Below are positions 1 through 6,118 of a DNA stretch of 6,332 nucleotides, one piece after another. The stretch is from the NCBI GenBank assembly GCA_005881055.1, contig VBHW01000088.1, positions 8,806 through 15,137 on the forward strand, given 5' to 3'. Numbering within the stretch: the first letter of the stretch is position 1; the number at the start of each line of letters is the position of its first letter. The position numbers and the translations under genes were made by a program. Below the pieces are notes generated by a model that saw only the letters and a list, made by a program, of their open reading frames with translations, had not been told where the DNA came from and ran no database searches. Source of the stretch: Chloroflexota bacterium (GTDB lineage: Bacteria; Chloroflexota; Limnocylindria; Limnocylindrales; CSP1-4).

Positions 1-1743
1 AGCCAGACGCCGCATATCCAGCGGCTCCTGCTCACGGCCTTCGTGACCGGCATCCCCGAGCACAAGGTCCGCACGATCAGCCCCGACATCGGCGGCGCGT
101 TCGGTACGAAGATCTACTGCTATGCAGACATGGCGCTCGTCATGTTCGCCTCGAAGGCGCTCGACGGCCGGCCGGTGAAGTGGGTCGAGTCGCGCACCGA
201 GAGCTACCAGTCGACGATCCACGGGCGCGACCACATCACGTACATCGAGATCGCCGCGAAGCGCGACGGCGAGGTGACGGGACTCAAGGTCAAGACGTAC
301 GCCAACCTCGGCGGGCGCCTCTCGACGATCGGGCCGGGCATCCCGACGACGCTCTACGGCCGGGTGCTGTGCGGGCCGTACCGGATCCCGAACGTCTTCT
401 GCGAGGTCCTCGGCGTCTACACGAACACGACGTTCGTCGACGCGTACCGGGGAGCCGGCCGGCCGGAGGCGACGTACGTCCTCGAGCGGTCGATGGACCT
501 CCTCGCCGACGAGCTCGGGATGGATCCCGCGGCGATCCGCCGCAAGAACTTCCTCCCGCCCGATGCGTTCCCCTACACGAACCCGTCGGGCCTCTTCACG
601 GCATCCGGCGGTGCCACCGTCGAGATCGATTCCGGCAACTACGAGCCGGCGCTCAACAAGGCGCTGACGATGGCCGGCTACTACGAGCTCGACAAGGCGA
701 AGGCCGAGGCACGCAAGCGCGGACGCTACCTCGGCGTCGGGCTCTCGACGTACCTCGAGATCTGCGGCGTCGCGCCCTCGAAGTGGATCGGCGCCGTCGG
801 CGACGGCTGGGGCGCCGCGATGTGGGAATCGGCCAACGTCAAGGTCCACCTGACCGGCAAGGTCATCCTCACGATCGGCACCCAGCCCCAGGGCCAGGGC
901 CACGAGACGACGTACGCGCAGATCGTCGGCCACGAGCTCGGCGTGCCGATGGACGACGTGATCGTCCAGCACTCCGACACGCAGGGCACGCCGTTCGGGT
1001 ACGGGTCGTACGGCAGCCGGACCGCGGCGGTCGGCGGGACGGCGGCGGTCAAGGCGCTCGGCAAGGTCCGCGAGAAGGCGCGGCGCTACGCGGCGCACAT
1101 GCTCGAGGCGTCGGTCGACGACATCGAGGTCGATGGCGCCGAGTACCGCGTCAAGGGCTCACCCGACAAGAAGAAGACGATCCAGGAGATCGCCTTCGCC
1201 CTCGATCTCGGCTTCTCGCTGCCCGAGGGCATGGAGCCGTATCTCGACGAGACCGTCTACTACGACACGCCGAACTGCACGTGGCCGTTCGGCACGCATA
1301 TCGCGATGGTCGAGGTCGACGAGGAGACGGGTGCCGTGGACCTCGTCCGCTACATCGCGGTCGACGACTGCGGCAACCGGATCAACCCGATGATCGTCGA
1401 CGGCCAGATTCACGGCGGCATCGTCCAGGGCGTCGGCCAGGCCCTCTGGGAGGGCGCGGTCTACGGCGGCGACGGCCAGCTGCTGTCGGGCTCGATGCTC
1501 GACTACGCGGTGCCGCGTGCGTCGTGGCTGCCGACGCTCGAGCTCGACTCGACGGTGACCCCGTCGCCGGTGAACCCGCTCGGCGTCAAGGGGATCGGCG
1601 AGGCCGGCACGATCGCCTCGACGCCGGCCGTCGTGAACGCCGTGGTCGATGCCCTCTCGCCGCTCGGCATCCGCCACCTCGACATGCCACTGACGCCGCA
1701 GACCGTCTGGCGAGCGATGCGGGCCTCGGAGGTGAAGCCATGA
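1..1743 (+). CDS. coxL: Form II CoxL-like molybdopterin-binding large subunit of a molybdenum hydroxylase (5' partial)
   Basis: This is the catalytic large subunit of a xanthine oxidase-family molybdenum hydroxylase, which holds the Mo-pterin cofactor and would work in a complex with FAD and 2Fe-2S subunits. The frame is open from base 1, so the GTG at 43 is internal. The 580 residues seen are roughly the C-terminal three quarters of a family usually near 770-800 residues. Visible motifs, counting from base 1: pterin-binding GGAFGTK at 31-37, active-site loop AYRGAGR at 148-154, QGQGHETT near 297-304, GYGSYGSRT at 333-341, and GVKGIGEAGT, where Glu534 matches the catalytic glutamate. AYRGAGR marks form II; form I CO dehydrogenases have AYxCSFR with a copper-ligand cysteine, replaced here by Gly151. 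The C-terminal block (TPAVVNAVVDAL, LTPQTVWRAM) is typical and intact. The stop overlaps the next start. The family is certain; the substrate is unknown, and CO is only one possibility. Confidence 0.95.
   Translation, partial: SQTPHIQRLLLTAFVTGIPEHKVRTISPDIGGAFGTKIYCYADMALVMFASKALDGRPVKWVESRTESYQSTIHGRDHITYIEIAAKRDGEVTGLKVKTYANLGGRLSTIGPGIPTTLYGRVLCGPYRIPNVFCEVLGVYTNTTFVDAYRGAGRPEATYVLERSMDLLADELGMDPAAIRRKNFLPPDAFPYTNPSGLFTASGGATVEIDSGNYEPALNKALTMAGYYELDKAKAEARKRGRYLGVGLSTYLEICGVAPSKWIGAVGDGWGAAMWESANVKVHLTGKVILTIGTQPQGQGHETTYAQIVGHELGVPMDDVIVQHSDTQGTPFGYGSYGSRTAAVGGTAAVKALGKVREKARRYAAHMLEASVDDIEVDGAEYRVKGSPDKKKTIQEIAFALDLGFSLPEGMEPYLDETVYYDTPNCTWPFGTHIAMVEVDEETGAVDLVRYIAVDDCGNRINPMIVDGQIHGGIVQGVGQALWEGAVYGGDGQLLSGSMLDYAVPRASWLPTLELDSTVTPSPVNPLGVKGIGEAGTIASTPAVVNAVVDALSPLGIRHLDMPLTPQTVWRAMRASEVKP
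1728..1735 (+). promoter_or_regulatory. Strong Shine-Dalgarno site for the FAD subunit gene
   Basis: GGAGGTGA is a full-length match to the anti-Shine-Dalgarno tail of 16S rRNA. Its GGAGG core lies 7 bases before the ATG at 1740, inside the last codons of the large-subunit gene. Together with the ATGA overlap it fixes the medium-subunit start and suggests coupled translation, which would help keep the two subunits in balance. Confidence 0.8.
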
Positions 1744-2609
1744 TCCCCGCAGCGTTCGCCTACGAGCGCCCGGCGAGCCTCGACGAGGCCCTCGGCCTCC
1801 TCGCCCGGAACGGCGACGCGAAGCTGCTGGCCGGCGGCCAGAGCCTCCTGCCGCTCCTCAAGCTGCGGCTTGCCGGGGCGGAACGCCTCATCGACATCGG
1901 CCGTCTCCGCGAGCTCCGGGGCATCCGCGAGCTGGCGGATGGGGGCCTGGCCATCGGCGCCCTGACGACGTACCGCGACCTCCTCGACTCGCCGGCGGCC
2001 ATGCGCTACCGGTGCCTCGCCGAGGCGGTGCCCGGGATCGCCGACGTCCAGGTGCGCAACCGGGGCACGATCGGCGGCTCGATCGCCCACGCCGACCCGG
2101 CCTCGGACATCCCGGCGGTCGTCCTCGCGCTCGGCGCGACGCTCGTCGCCCGCTCCTCGAGCGGAGAGCGGACGATCCCGGCAGACGCGTTCTTCCAGGG
2201 CGCCTTCGAGACGGCCCTCCGTCCGGGCGAGATCCTCACCGAGATCCGACTGCCCGGGGCGTCCGATTCGGTCGGGTCCGCGTACAGGAAGCTGGCACAG
2301 CCGGCCTCGGGGTACTCGATCGTCGGCGTGGCGGCCGTCGTCGGGCGCCAGGGAGGCGGGACCGGTGCCATCTCGATGGCCCAGGTCGGCGTGACCGGCG
2401 TCGGCGACGTGGCGTACCGCGCCGCGGCCGTGGAGGCGGCACTCGTCGGCTCGGACGGTTCCGCGTCGGCGATCAAGGCTGCCGCGGCTCACGCCGCGGA
2501 CGGCCAGACCGTCGCGTCGGACATCCATGCCGATCGGGAATACCGGGCCCAGATGGCCGGCATCTACGTCCGGCGAGCCGTGGAGGGCGCGCTCGCGGCG
2601 CTCGGGTGA
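1740..2609 (+). CDS. coxM: CoxM-like FAD-binding medium subunit
   Basis: This is the flavoprotein subunit of the molybdenum hydroxylase: it takes electrons from the 2Fe-2S clusters of the small subunit and passes them to the electron acceptor. The 289 residues are the normal length for the family (about 280-300). The N-terminal FAD-binding PCMH-type domain shows AGGQSLLPLLKLRLA from residue 31 and the second flavin motif TIGGS at 110-114, followed by HADPASD at 117-123. The C-terminal CO dehydrogenase flavoprotein domain follows, with AYRKLAQPASGYSIVGVAA at 181-199 and the final YRAQMAGIYVRRAV helix at 268-281. The ATG was chosen because it overlaps the large-subunit stop (ATGA), has an excellent ribosome binding site, and gives the usual family start (a short lead, then Y-x-RPASLDEAL). 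The same frame stays open far upstream, but that part lies inside the large-subunit gene. No key residue appears to be missing. Confidence 0.95.
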   Translation: MIPAAFAYERPASLDEALGLLARNGDAKLLAGGQSLLPLLKLRLAGAERLIDIGRLRELRGIRELADGGLAIGALTTYRDLLDSPAAMRYRCLAEAVPGIADVQVRNRGTIGGSIAHADPASDIPAVVLALGATLVARSSSGERTIPADAFFQGAFETALRPGEILTEIRLPGASDSVGSAYRKLAQPASGYSIVGVAAVVGRQGGGTGAISMAQVGVTGVGDVAYRAAAVEAALVGSDGSASAIKAAAAHAADGQTVASDIHADREYRAQMAGIYVRRAVEGALAALG

Positions 2610-2633
2610 GCGCGGCTTCACCGGCGCGGTAGC

Positions 2634-2638
2634 GGAGG
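2634..2638 (+). promoter_or_regulatory. Shine-Dalgarno-like GGAGG very close to the GTG start
   Basis: GGAGG ends only one base before the GTG at 2640, which is closer than ribosomes normally accept. The other in-frame GTG, at 2658, is about 19 bases downstream, which is too far. No other ATG, GTG or TTG lies in frame between the upstream stop and 2640. The site may be a real but poor ribosome binding site, or translation may continue from the medium subunit, whose stop is 30 bases upstream. Confidence 0.35.
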
Positions 2639-2639
2639 C

Positions 2640-3704
2640 GTGCGTCTCGAGCGGATCGTGCCCGGGCGCGCCCCGGATGTCGAGCTCGTGGGTGCGGTGC
2701 TGCCGCGCGACGTCACGGTCGGCGGCCGGCGCTGGGCGAAGGGCCGCCGCCTGACGGACGACGACCTCGCGCGGCTCGCCGAGGCGCCGGATGCCTTCCC
2801 GGGCGGCCATCCCCTCGCGGTGCTCCTGCTGGAGCCGGGCGACGTCCACGAGGACGAGGCCGCGGCGCGGCTCGCCGCCGCGGTGGCCGGCGGTGGCCTC
2901 ACGACGAGGGGCCCGACCCAGAGCCGGGTCGACCTGGTGGCGACGGAGGACGGGGTCGTCCACGTCCGGACCGCGGCGCTCGAGCGGCTGAATCGGATCG
3001 ACCCGCTCGAGGTCTTCACCGTGTTCGACGGCCAGGTCGTCGAGACCGGGGCGCTCGTGGCGAGCATCAAGATCGCACCGCATTTCGTGGCCGAGACGAT
3101 CCTCGATGAGGCGGAATCGATCGCCCGGCGTGCGCGACCGGTCGTCCGTGTCGCGCCGTTCGTGCCCTCGCGTGTCGGGGTCATCGTGAGCGAGCGCATC
3201 AGCGGCGCGGCGCGCGAGCGCTTCGAGCGGAGCGTTCGCGAGAAGGTGGAGCGACTCGGCTCGTCGATCGTCGCGATCACGTATGTCTCGGATGCGCCGG
3301 CGGCAGTCGAGGGCGCGATCGCCGCGCTCTCGCGAGGCCGCGGCCGCGGTCGCGGGCGCGCGACGCTCATCCTGACCGCCGGTGCGCGGAGCACCGATCC
3401 GTCCGACCCGTTCTTCGTCGCGATCGACGCCCTCGGAGGGTCGATCGTCCGCCGAGGCGTGCCTGCCCACCCGGGGTCGATGCTCTGGCTCGCTCGCGTC
3501 GGCCGGACGGCGATCCTCGGCCTGCCGACGTGCGGCGCCTACTCGAAGGCAACGGCCGCCGACCTGCTGCTGCCGCGCCTCCTGTCCGGCGAGCCCGCCT
3601 CGCCGCGCACGGTCGCCCGGCTCGGTCACGGGGGCATCCTCACGCGCGACATGCGCTTCCGCTTCCCGTCGTATGCGCGCGAGCTCGAGGCCCCGGAGGG
3701 ATAG
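2640..3704 (+). CDS. Standalone molybdopterin-binding (MoCF/MoeA-MogA-type) domain protein
   Basis: The 354-residue protein resembles, from memory of the family, the N-terminal half of fusion proteins in which a molybdopterin-binding domain precedes a MobA/MocA-like nucleotidyltransferase. Shared features are the N-terminal GAVLPRDVTVGGRRWAKG segment and LTDDDLARL (residues 18-46), LLEPGDVHEDEAAARLA at 63-79, a LNRIDPL turn near 118-124, VASIKIAPHFV at 140-150, VAPFVPSRVGVIVSE at 171-185 opening the MoCF Rossmann-like domain, ILTAGARSTDPSDPF at 244-258, and GVPAHPGSMLWLARVG at 273-288 followed by GLPTCGAYSK at 294-303. The C-terminal VARLGHGGIL resembles the linker that leads into the transferase in the fusions, but here the protein ends soon after, so no nucleotidyltransferase domain exists. 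An odd RGRGRGRGR run sits at 232-240. The likely role is pterin or Mo-cofactor handling for the neighbouring enzyme; the exact reaction is unknown. The start is uncertain: GTG at 2640, or GTG at 2658. Confidence 0.85.
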   Translation: MRLERIVPGRAPDVELVGAVLPRDVTVGGRRWAKGRRLTDDDLARLAEAPDAFPGGHPLAVLLLEPGDVHEDEAAARLAAAVAGGGLTTRGPTQSRVDLVATEDGVVHVRTAALERLNRIDPLEVFTVFDGQVVETGALVASIKIAPHFVAETILDEAESIARRARPVVRVAPFVPSRVGVIVSERISGAARERFERSVREKVERLGSSIVAITYVSDAPAAVEGAIAALSRGRGRGRGRATLILTAGARSTDPSDPFFVAIDALGGSIVRRGVPAHPGSMLWLARVGRTAILGLPTCGAYSKATAADLLLPRLLSGEPASPRTVARLGHGGILTRDMRFRFPSYARELEAPEG

Positions 3705-3719
3705 GGTCGCCGGCGCACC

Positions 3720-3735
3720 GCCCGGGTTGCCGGGC
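3720..3735 (+). other. Small GC hairpin in the gap before coxD
   Basis: GCCCGG, a GTTG loop, then CCGGGC form a perfect 6-bp stem with a 4-base loop in the 52-base gap between the MoCF gene and coxD. No T-tract follows, so it is not a standard intrinsic terminator. In DNA this rich in G and C such a stem can occur by chance. It could slow transcription or protect an mRNA end at the widest gap of the cluster. Confidence 0.25.
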
Positions 3736-3744
3736 TGCCCGCTG

Positions 3745-3750
3745 TAGACT
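3745..3750 (+). promoter_or_regulatory. Possible -10 element for a leaderless coxD transcript
   Basis: TAGACT fits the TAnnnT pattern of a bacterial -10 box and lies 6 bases upstream of the coxD GTG. That spacing would place the transcription start at or near the start codon. No Shine-Dalgarno sequence is seen before this GTG, as expected for a leaderless gene. The -35 side is weak: TTGCCG at 3727-3732 is only 12 bases away, and nothing convincing sits at the normal 16-18 base spacing. This is a proposal from pattern only. Confidence 0.3.
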
Positions 3751-3756
3751 CGCCCG

Positions 3757-4683
3757 GTGAGCCAACCAGAGACGCGGACGATCGCGACGGAGCCGTCCGG
3801 CGCGGGCTCGATCGAGTCGCTCCAGCGGTCGTTCCGCGAGCACGGCTACATCTGCGACCGGGCCCTCGCGACGGCGGTGTTCCTCGGCCTCGAGCTCGGC
3901 CGGCCGCTCCTCCTCGAGGGGGAGGCCGGCGTGGGCAAGACCGAGCTCGCGAAGGTGCTCGCGGCCAGCCTCGGGACACGGCTCATCCGGCTCCAGTGCT
4001 ACGAGGGCCTCGACGTCGCGAACGCCGTCTACGAGTGGAACTACCCGCGCCAGATGCTCGAGATCCGGCTCCGCGAGGCGCGCGGCGACGTCGGCGACGG
4101 GCGGGGCATCTTCGGGCCCGAGTTCCTCATCCGGCGGCCGCTCCTCCAGGCGCTCGAGAGCCACGACGGGCTCGCGCCCGTCCTCCTCATCGACGAGATC
4201 GACCGCGCCGACGAGGAGTTCGAGGCCTACCTCCTCGAGATCCTCTCCGACTTCCAGGTCACCGTGCCCGAGATCGGGACGATCCGGGCCGAGGTGCCGC
4301 CGCGCGTGGTCCTCACGTCGAATCGCACCCGCGAGGTCCATGACGCCCTCAAGCGGCGCTGCCTCTACCACTGGATCGACTACCCGAGCCGGTCGCGCGA
4401 GCTCGAGATCGTCCTGACCCGCGTGCCCGACGCACCGGAGCGACTCGCCGCACAGGTCGTCGCCTTCATCCATCGCCTGCGCGAGGCGGACCTCACGAAG
4501 GTGCCCGGCGTGGCCGAGACCCTCGACTGGGCGTCGGCGCTCCTCGCCCTCGGTGCCCGCGAGCTGCAGCCCGCGCTCGTCGACGAGACGCTCGGCGTGG
4601 TGCTCAAATACGAGGAGGACGTCCGGCGCATCCGCGGCGAGACCGCGGCCGGCTACCTGGACGAGGTGGCCGCCGGTGGTTGA
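3757..4683 (+). CDS. coxD: CoxD-type MoxR AAA+ ATPase
   Basis: This is a cytoplasmic AAA+ ATPase of the MoxR family, a chaperone-like maturation factor that acts with VWA proteins. In the form I system of Oligotropha (Afipia) carboxidovorans, CoxD is needed for sulfuration of the Mo centre. The 308 residues fit the family length of about 290-310. Walker A is GEAGVGKT at 55-62 (Lys61, Thr62), Walker B is LLIDEIDR at 143-150 (Asp146, Glu147), the sensor 1 region is LTSNRTRE at 186-193, and LKRRCLYHWIDYP at 198-210 is the typical arginine-rich MoxR segment. GIFGPEFLIRRPLLQAL at 118-134 is also characteristic of CoxD. All nucleotide-binding residues are present. The GTG start leaves about 20 variable residues before the conserved SLQRSFREHGYICD; no better start lies upstream and no clear ribosome binding site precedes it. 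The 3' end overlaps coxE by 8 bases, supporting coupled expression of the pair. Confidence 0.94.
   Translation: MSQPETRTIATEPSGAGSIESLQRSFREHGYICDRALATAVFLGLELGRPLLLEGEAGVGKTELAKVLAASLGTRLIRLQCYEGLDVANAVYEWNYPRQMLEIRLREARGDVGDGRGIFGPEFLIRRPLLQALESHDGLAPVLLIDEIDRADEEFEAYLLEILSDFQVTVPEIGTIRAEVPPRVVLTSNRTREVHDALKRRCLYHWIDYPSRSRELEIVLTRVPDAPERLAAQVVAFIHRLREADLTKVPGVAETLDWASALLALGARELQPALVDETLGVVLKYEEDVRRIRGETAAGYLDEVAAGG
4663..4669 (+). promoter_or_regulatory. Ribosome binding site for coxE within coxD
   Basis: GAGGTGG lies 6 bases before the GTG at 4676, inside the last codons of coxD. It supports this GTG as the coxE start. The frame is open further upstream to 4553, but only as an out-of-frame shadow inside coxD. 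Confidence 0.55.
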
Positions 4684-6109
4684 CCGCACCCGCCCGCGGT
4701 CCGGCCGGGATCCCGACGTCGACGGCGACCGCCTGCTCGGCCAGGCTGTCATCTTCGCGCGGATCCTGCGGACCGTCGGGCTCGGCGTGGACCTCGGCGC
4801 GGTGATCGACTTCGCGCGGGCCCTGACGCTCGTCGAGATCGGCGATCGCGAGCAGGTGCGATCGGCCGGCGCCGCGGTGTTCGTCCGTCGACGCGACGAG
4901 CGCGAGCCGTACGACGCCGCGTTCGACCGGTTCTGGCGGCGGCGCGGGTTCCAGCTGCCGCCGACGGAATGGCCGCATCCGCCCGCCGACACCGAGCCTT
5001 CGGACGCCGACGCTGCCGACGAGGGCGAGGGGTCGCTGGACGGGCCCGGAGAGCGGGCGATCCTGCGCGAGCGAGGGCTGCCGTCGCCGGCCGGTGAGGA
5101 CGATGACGCCGCGGCTCCGGTCGAGGGATTCGTCATCGCGCCCGATGCGTACAGCGCCTCGGAGGTGCTCCGCCACCGCGAGTTCGACAGGATGACGACC
5201 GCCGAGCTCCACGACGCCGAACGCCTCATCGACCTCCTCGTGCCCGAGCTCGAGAAACGCCGGACGCGGCGCCAGGAGCTCCACCATCGCGGCCGTCGGG
5301 TCGCCCCGCGGGCGATGCTTCGGCGGAACCTCGCGACGGGCGGGGAGGCGCTCGACTGGGTCTGGAGCCGACCGATCCGTCGCCCCCGCCAGATCGTCGT
5401 CCTGTGCGACATCAGCGGCTCGATGGAACGCCAGTCCCGCCTGCTCCTCCGGTTCATCCAGGCGCTCGCCGCGTCGAACCGCGTGCGGACCGAGTCGTTC
5501 GTCTTCGGCACGCGGCTGACGCGGGTGACCCGCGTCCTCCGGGATCGCGACCGGGACGCGGCGCTGCGGCGGGTCTCCGAGACCGTCAGCGACTGGGCGG
5601 GCGGCACGCGGATCGGCGAGAGCTTCCGCGATTTCAACCATCGCTGGGCGCGGCGGGTCCTCCGTTCGAGCGGCGTCGTCATCGTCGTCTCCGACGGGTG
5701 GGACCGCGGCGATCCGAGTCTCGTGGCGGCCGAGACCGCGCGGCTCCAGCGGAACTGCCATCGGCTCATCTGGCTGAACCCCCTCGCCGGGGCGACCGGC
5801 TACGAGCCGCTCGCCGCGGGCATGAGGGCGGCGTACCCCTTCATCGACGACTTCGTCGCGGCTGGCACGCTCGGCAGCCTCGAGCGGCTCGGCGGGCTCC
5901 TCGCGGAACGGTCGTCGCCGCACTCGCGACTCCGCGGACGACCGCGACGGACGGGCATCGGTGGCTCCTCCGGGCGGGATTCCTCGGAAACGTGGACGGT
6001 CCGCATGGCTCCGGGCCGCGCCCGCTCGGCGCCGCTTCACGACGCGAGGCCGCCCCGGACTCTGGATCGCCCGGGCGCCGGACCGACGGCCGCCCGGCCG
6101 CTGGCGTAG
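4676..6109 (+). CDS. coxE: CoxE-type VWA (MIDAS) domain protein with extended C-terminal tail
   Basis: CoxE proteins carry a von Willebrand A domain and partner the MoxR ATPase CoxD; in the form I CO dehydrogenase system CoxE is linked to copper insertion into the Mo-Cu centre. With the GTG start the protein has 477 residues. Residues 15-100 form a helical N-terminal domain, 101-150 an acidic, probably flexible linker, and 160-225 a basic helical region (DRMTTAELHDAERLIDLLVP, then KRRTRRQELHHRGRR). The VWA domain runs from about 236 to 405. Its metal site is complete: DISGSM at 245-250 (Asp245, Ser247, Ser249), Thr311 in GGTRIGESF, and Asp340 in VVSDGWDRGD. The family normally ends near FIDDFVAAGTLGSLERL (389-405). 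Here about 67 further residues (411-477), rich in Arg, Pro, Gly and Ser, run to the TAG. Codons in this tail still mostly end in G or C, though A and T endings are more frequent than in the body of the gene. Confidence 0.93.
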   Translation: MVDRTRPRSGRDPDVDGDRLLGQAVIFARILRTVGLGVDLGAVIDFARALTLVEIGDREQVRSAGAAVFVRRRDEREPYDAAFDRFWRRRGFQLPPTEWPHPPADTEPSDADAADEGEGSLDGPGERAILRERGLPSPAGEDDDAAAPVEGFVIAPDAYSASEVLRHREFDRMTTAELHDAERLIDLLVPELEKRRTRRQELHHRGRRVAPRAMLRRNLATGGEALDWVWSRPIRRPRQIVVLCDISGSMERQSRLLLRFIQALAASNRVRTESFVFGTRLTRVTRVLRDRDRDAALRRVSETVSDWAGGTRIGESFRDFNHRWARRVLRSSGVVIVVSDGWDRGDPSLVAAETARLQRNCHRLIWLNPLAGATGYEPLAAGMRAAYPFIDDFVAAGTLGSLERLGGLLAERSSPHSRLRGRPRRTGIGGSSGRDSSETWTVRMAPGRARSAPLHDARPPRTLDRPGAGPTAARPLA

Positions 6110-6113
6110 GGGA
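6108..6113 (+). promoter_or_regulatory. Shine-Dalgarno-like site for the XdhC-family gene
   Basis: AGGGGA begins inside the coxE TAG stop and ends 5 bases before the ATG at 6119. Its position, overlapping the upstream stop, supports both this ATG and readout of the two genes from one mRNA. Confidence 0.5.
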
Positions 6114-6118
6114 TCCGG

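Noticed and set aside
43..45. GTG as the true start of the large subunit
   Set aside because: The frame is open back to base 1 and those codons (SQTPHIQRLLL) match the expected family sequence before TGIPEHKVR, so the gene is cut by the window edge.
180..1739. Open frame upstream of and in frame with the medium subunit, suggesting a longer fusion protein
   Set aside because: It overlaps the large-subunit coding sequence in another frame and reads as Arg-rich nonsense. The medium-subunit family starts at the ATG at 1740, which has a strong ribosome binding site.
2606..2632. GTG overlapping the medium-subunit stop (GTGA), as a possible start of the next gene
   Set aside because: This frame reaches a TAG after 8 codons and does not join the MoCF frame.
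1503..3629. Long open frame of 708 codons on the - strand
   Set aside because: It runs antisense across three genes with clear family motifs. Its translation is rich in Arg, Asp and Ala with no recognisable domain, as expected of an antisense shadow in GC-rich DNA.
3720..3735. Hairpin as an intrinsic terminator between the MoCF gene and coxD
   Set aside because: The stem is only 6 bp and no T-run follows, so it does not meet the usual pattern; it is kept only as a low-confidence structural note.
3640..5769. Long open frame of 709 codons on the - strand
   Set aside because: It lies antisense to coxD and coxE; the translation is Arg/Ser-rich low-complexity sequence without motifs, again a GC shadow.
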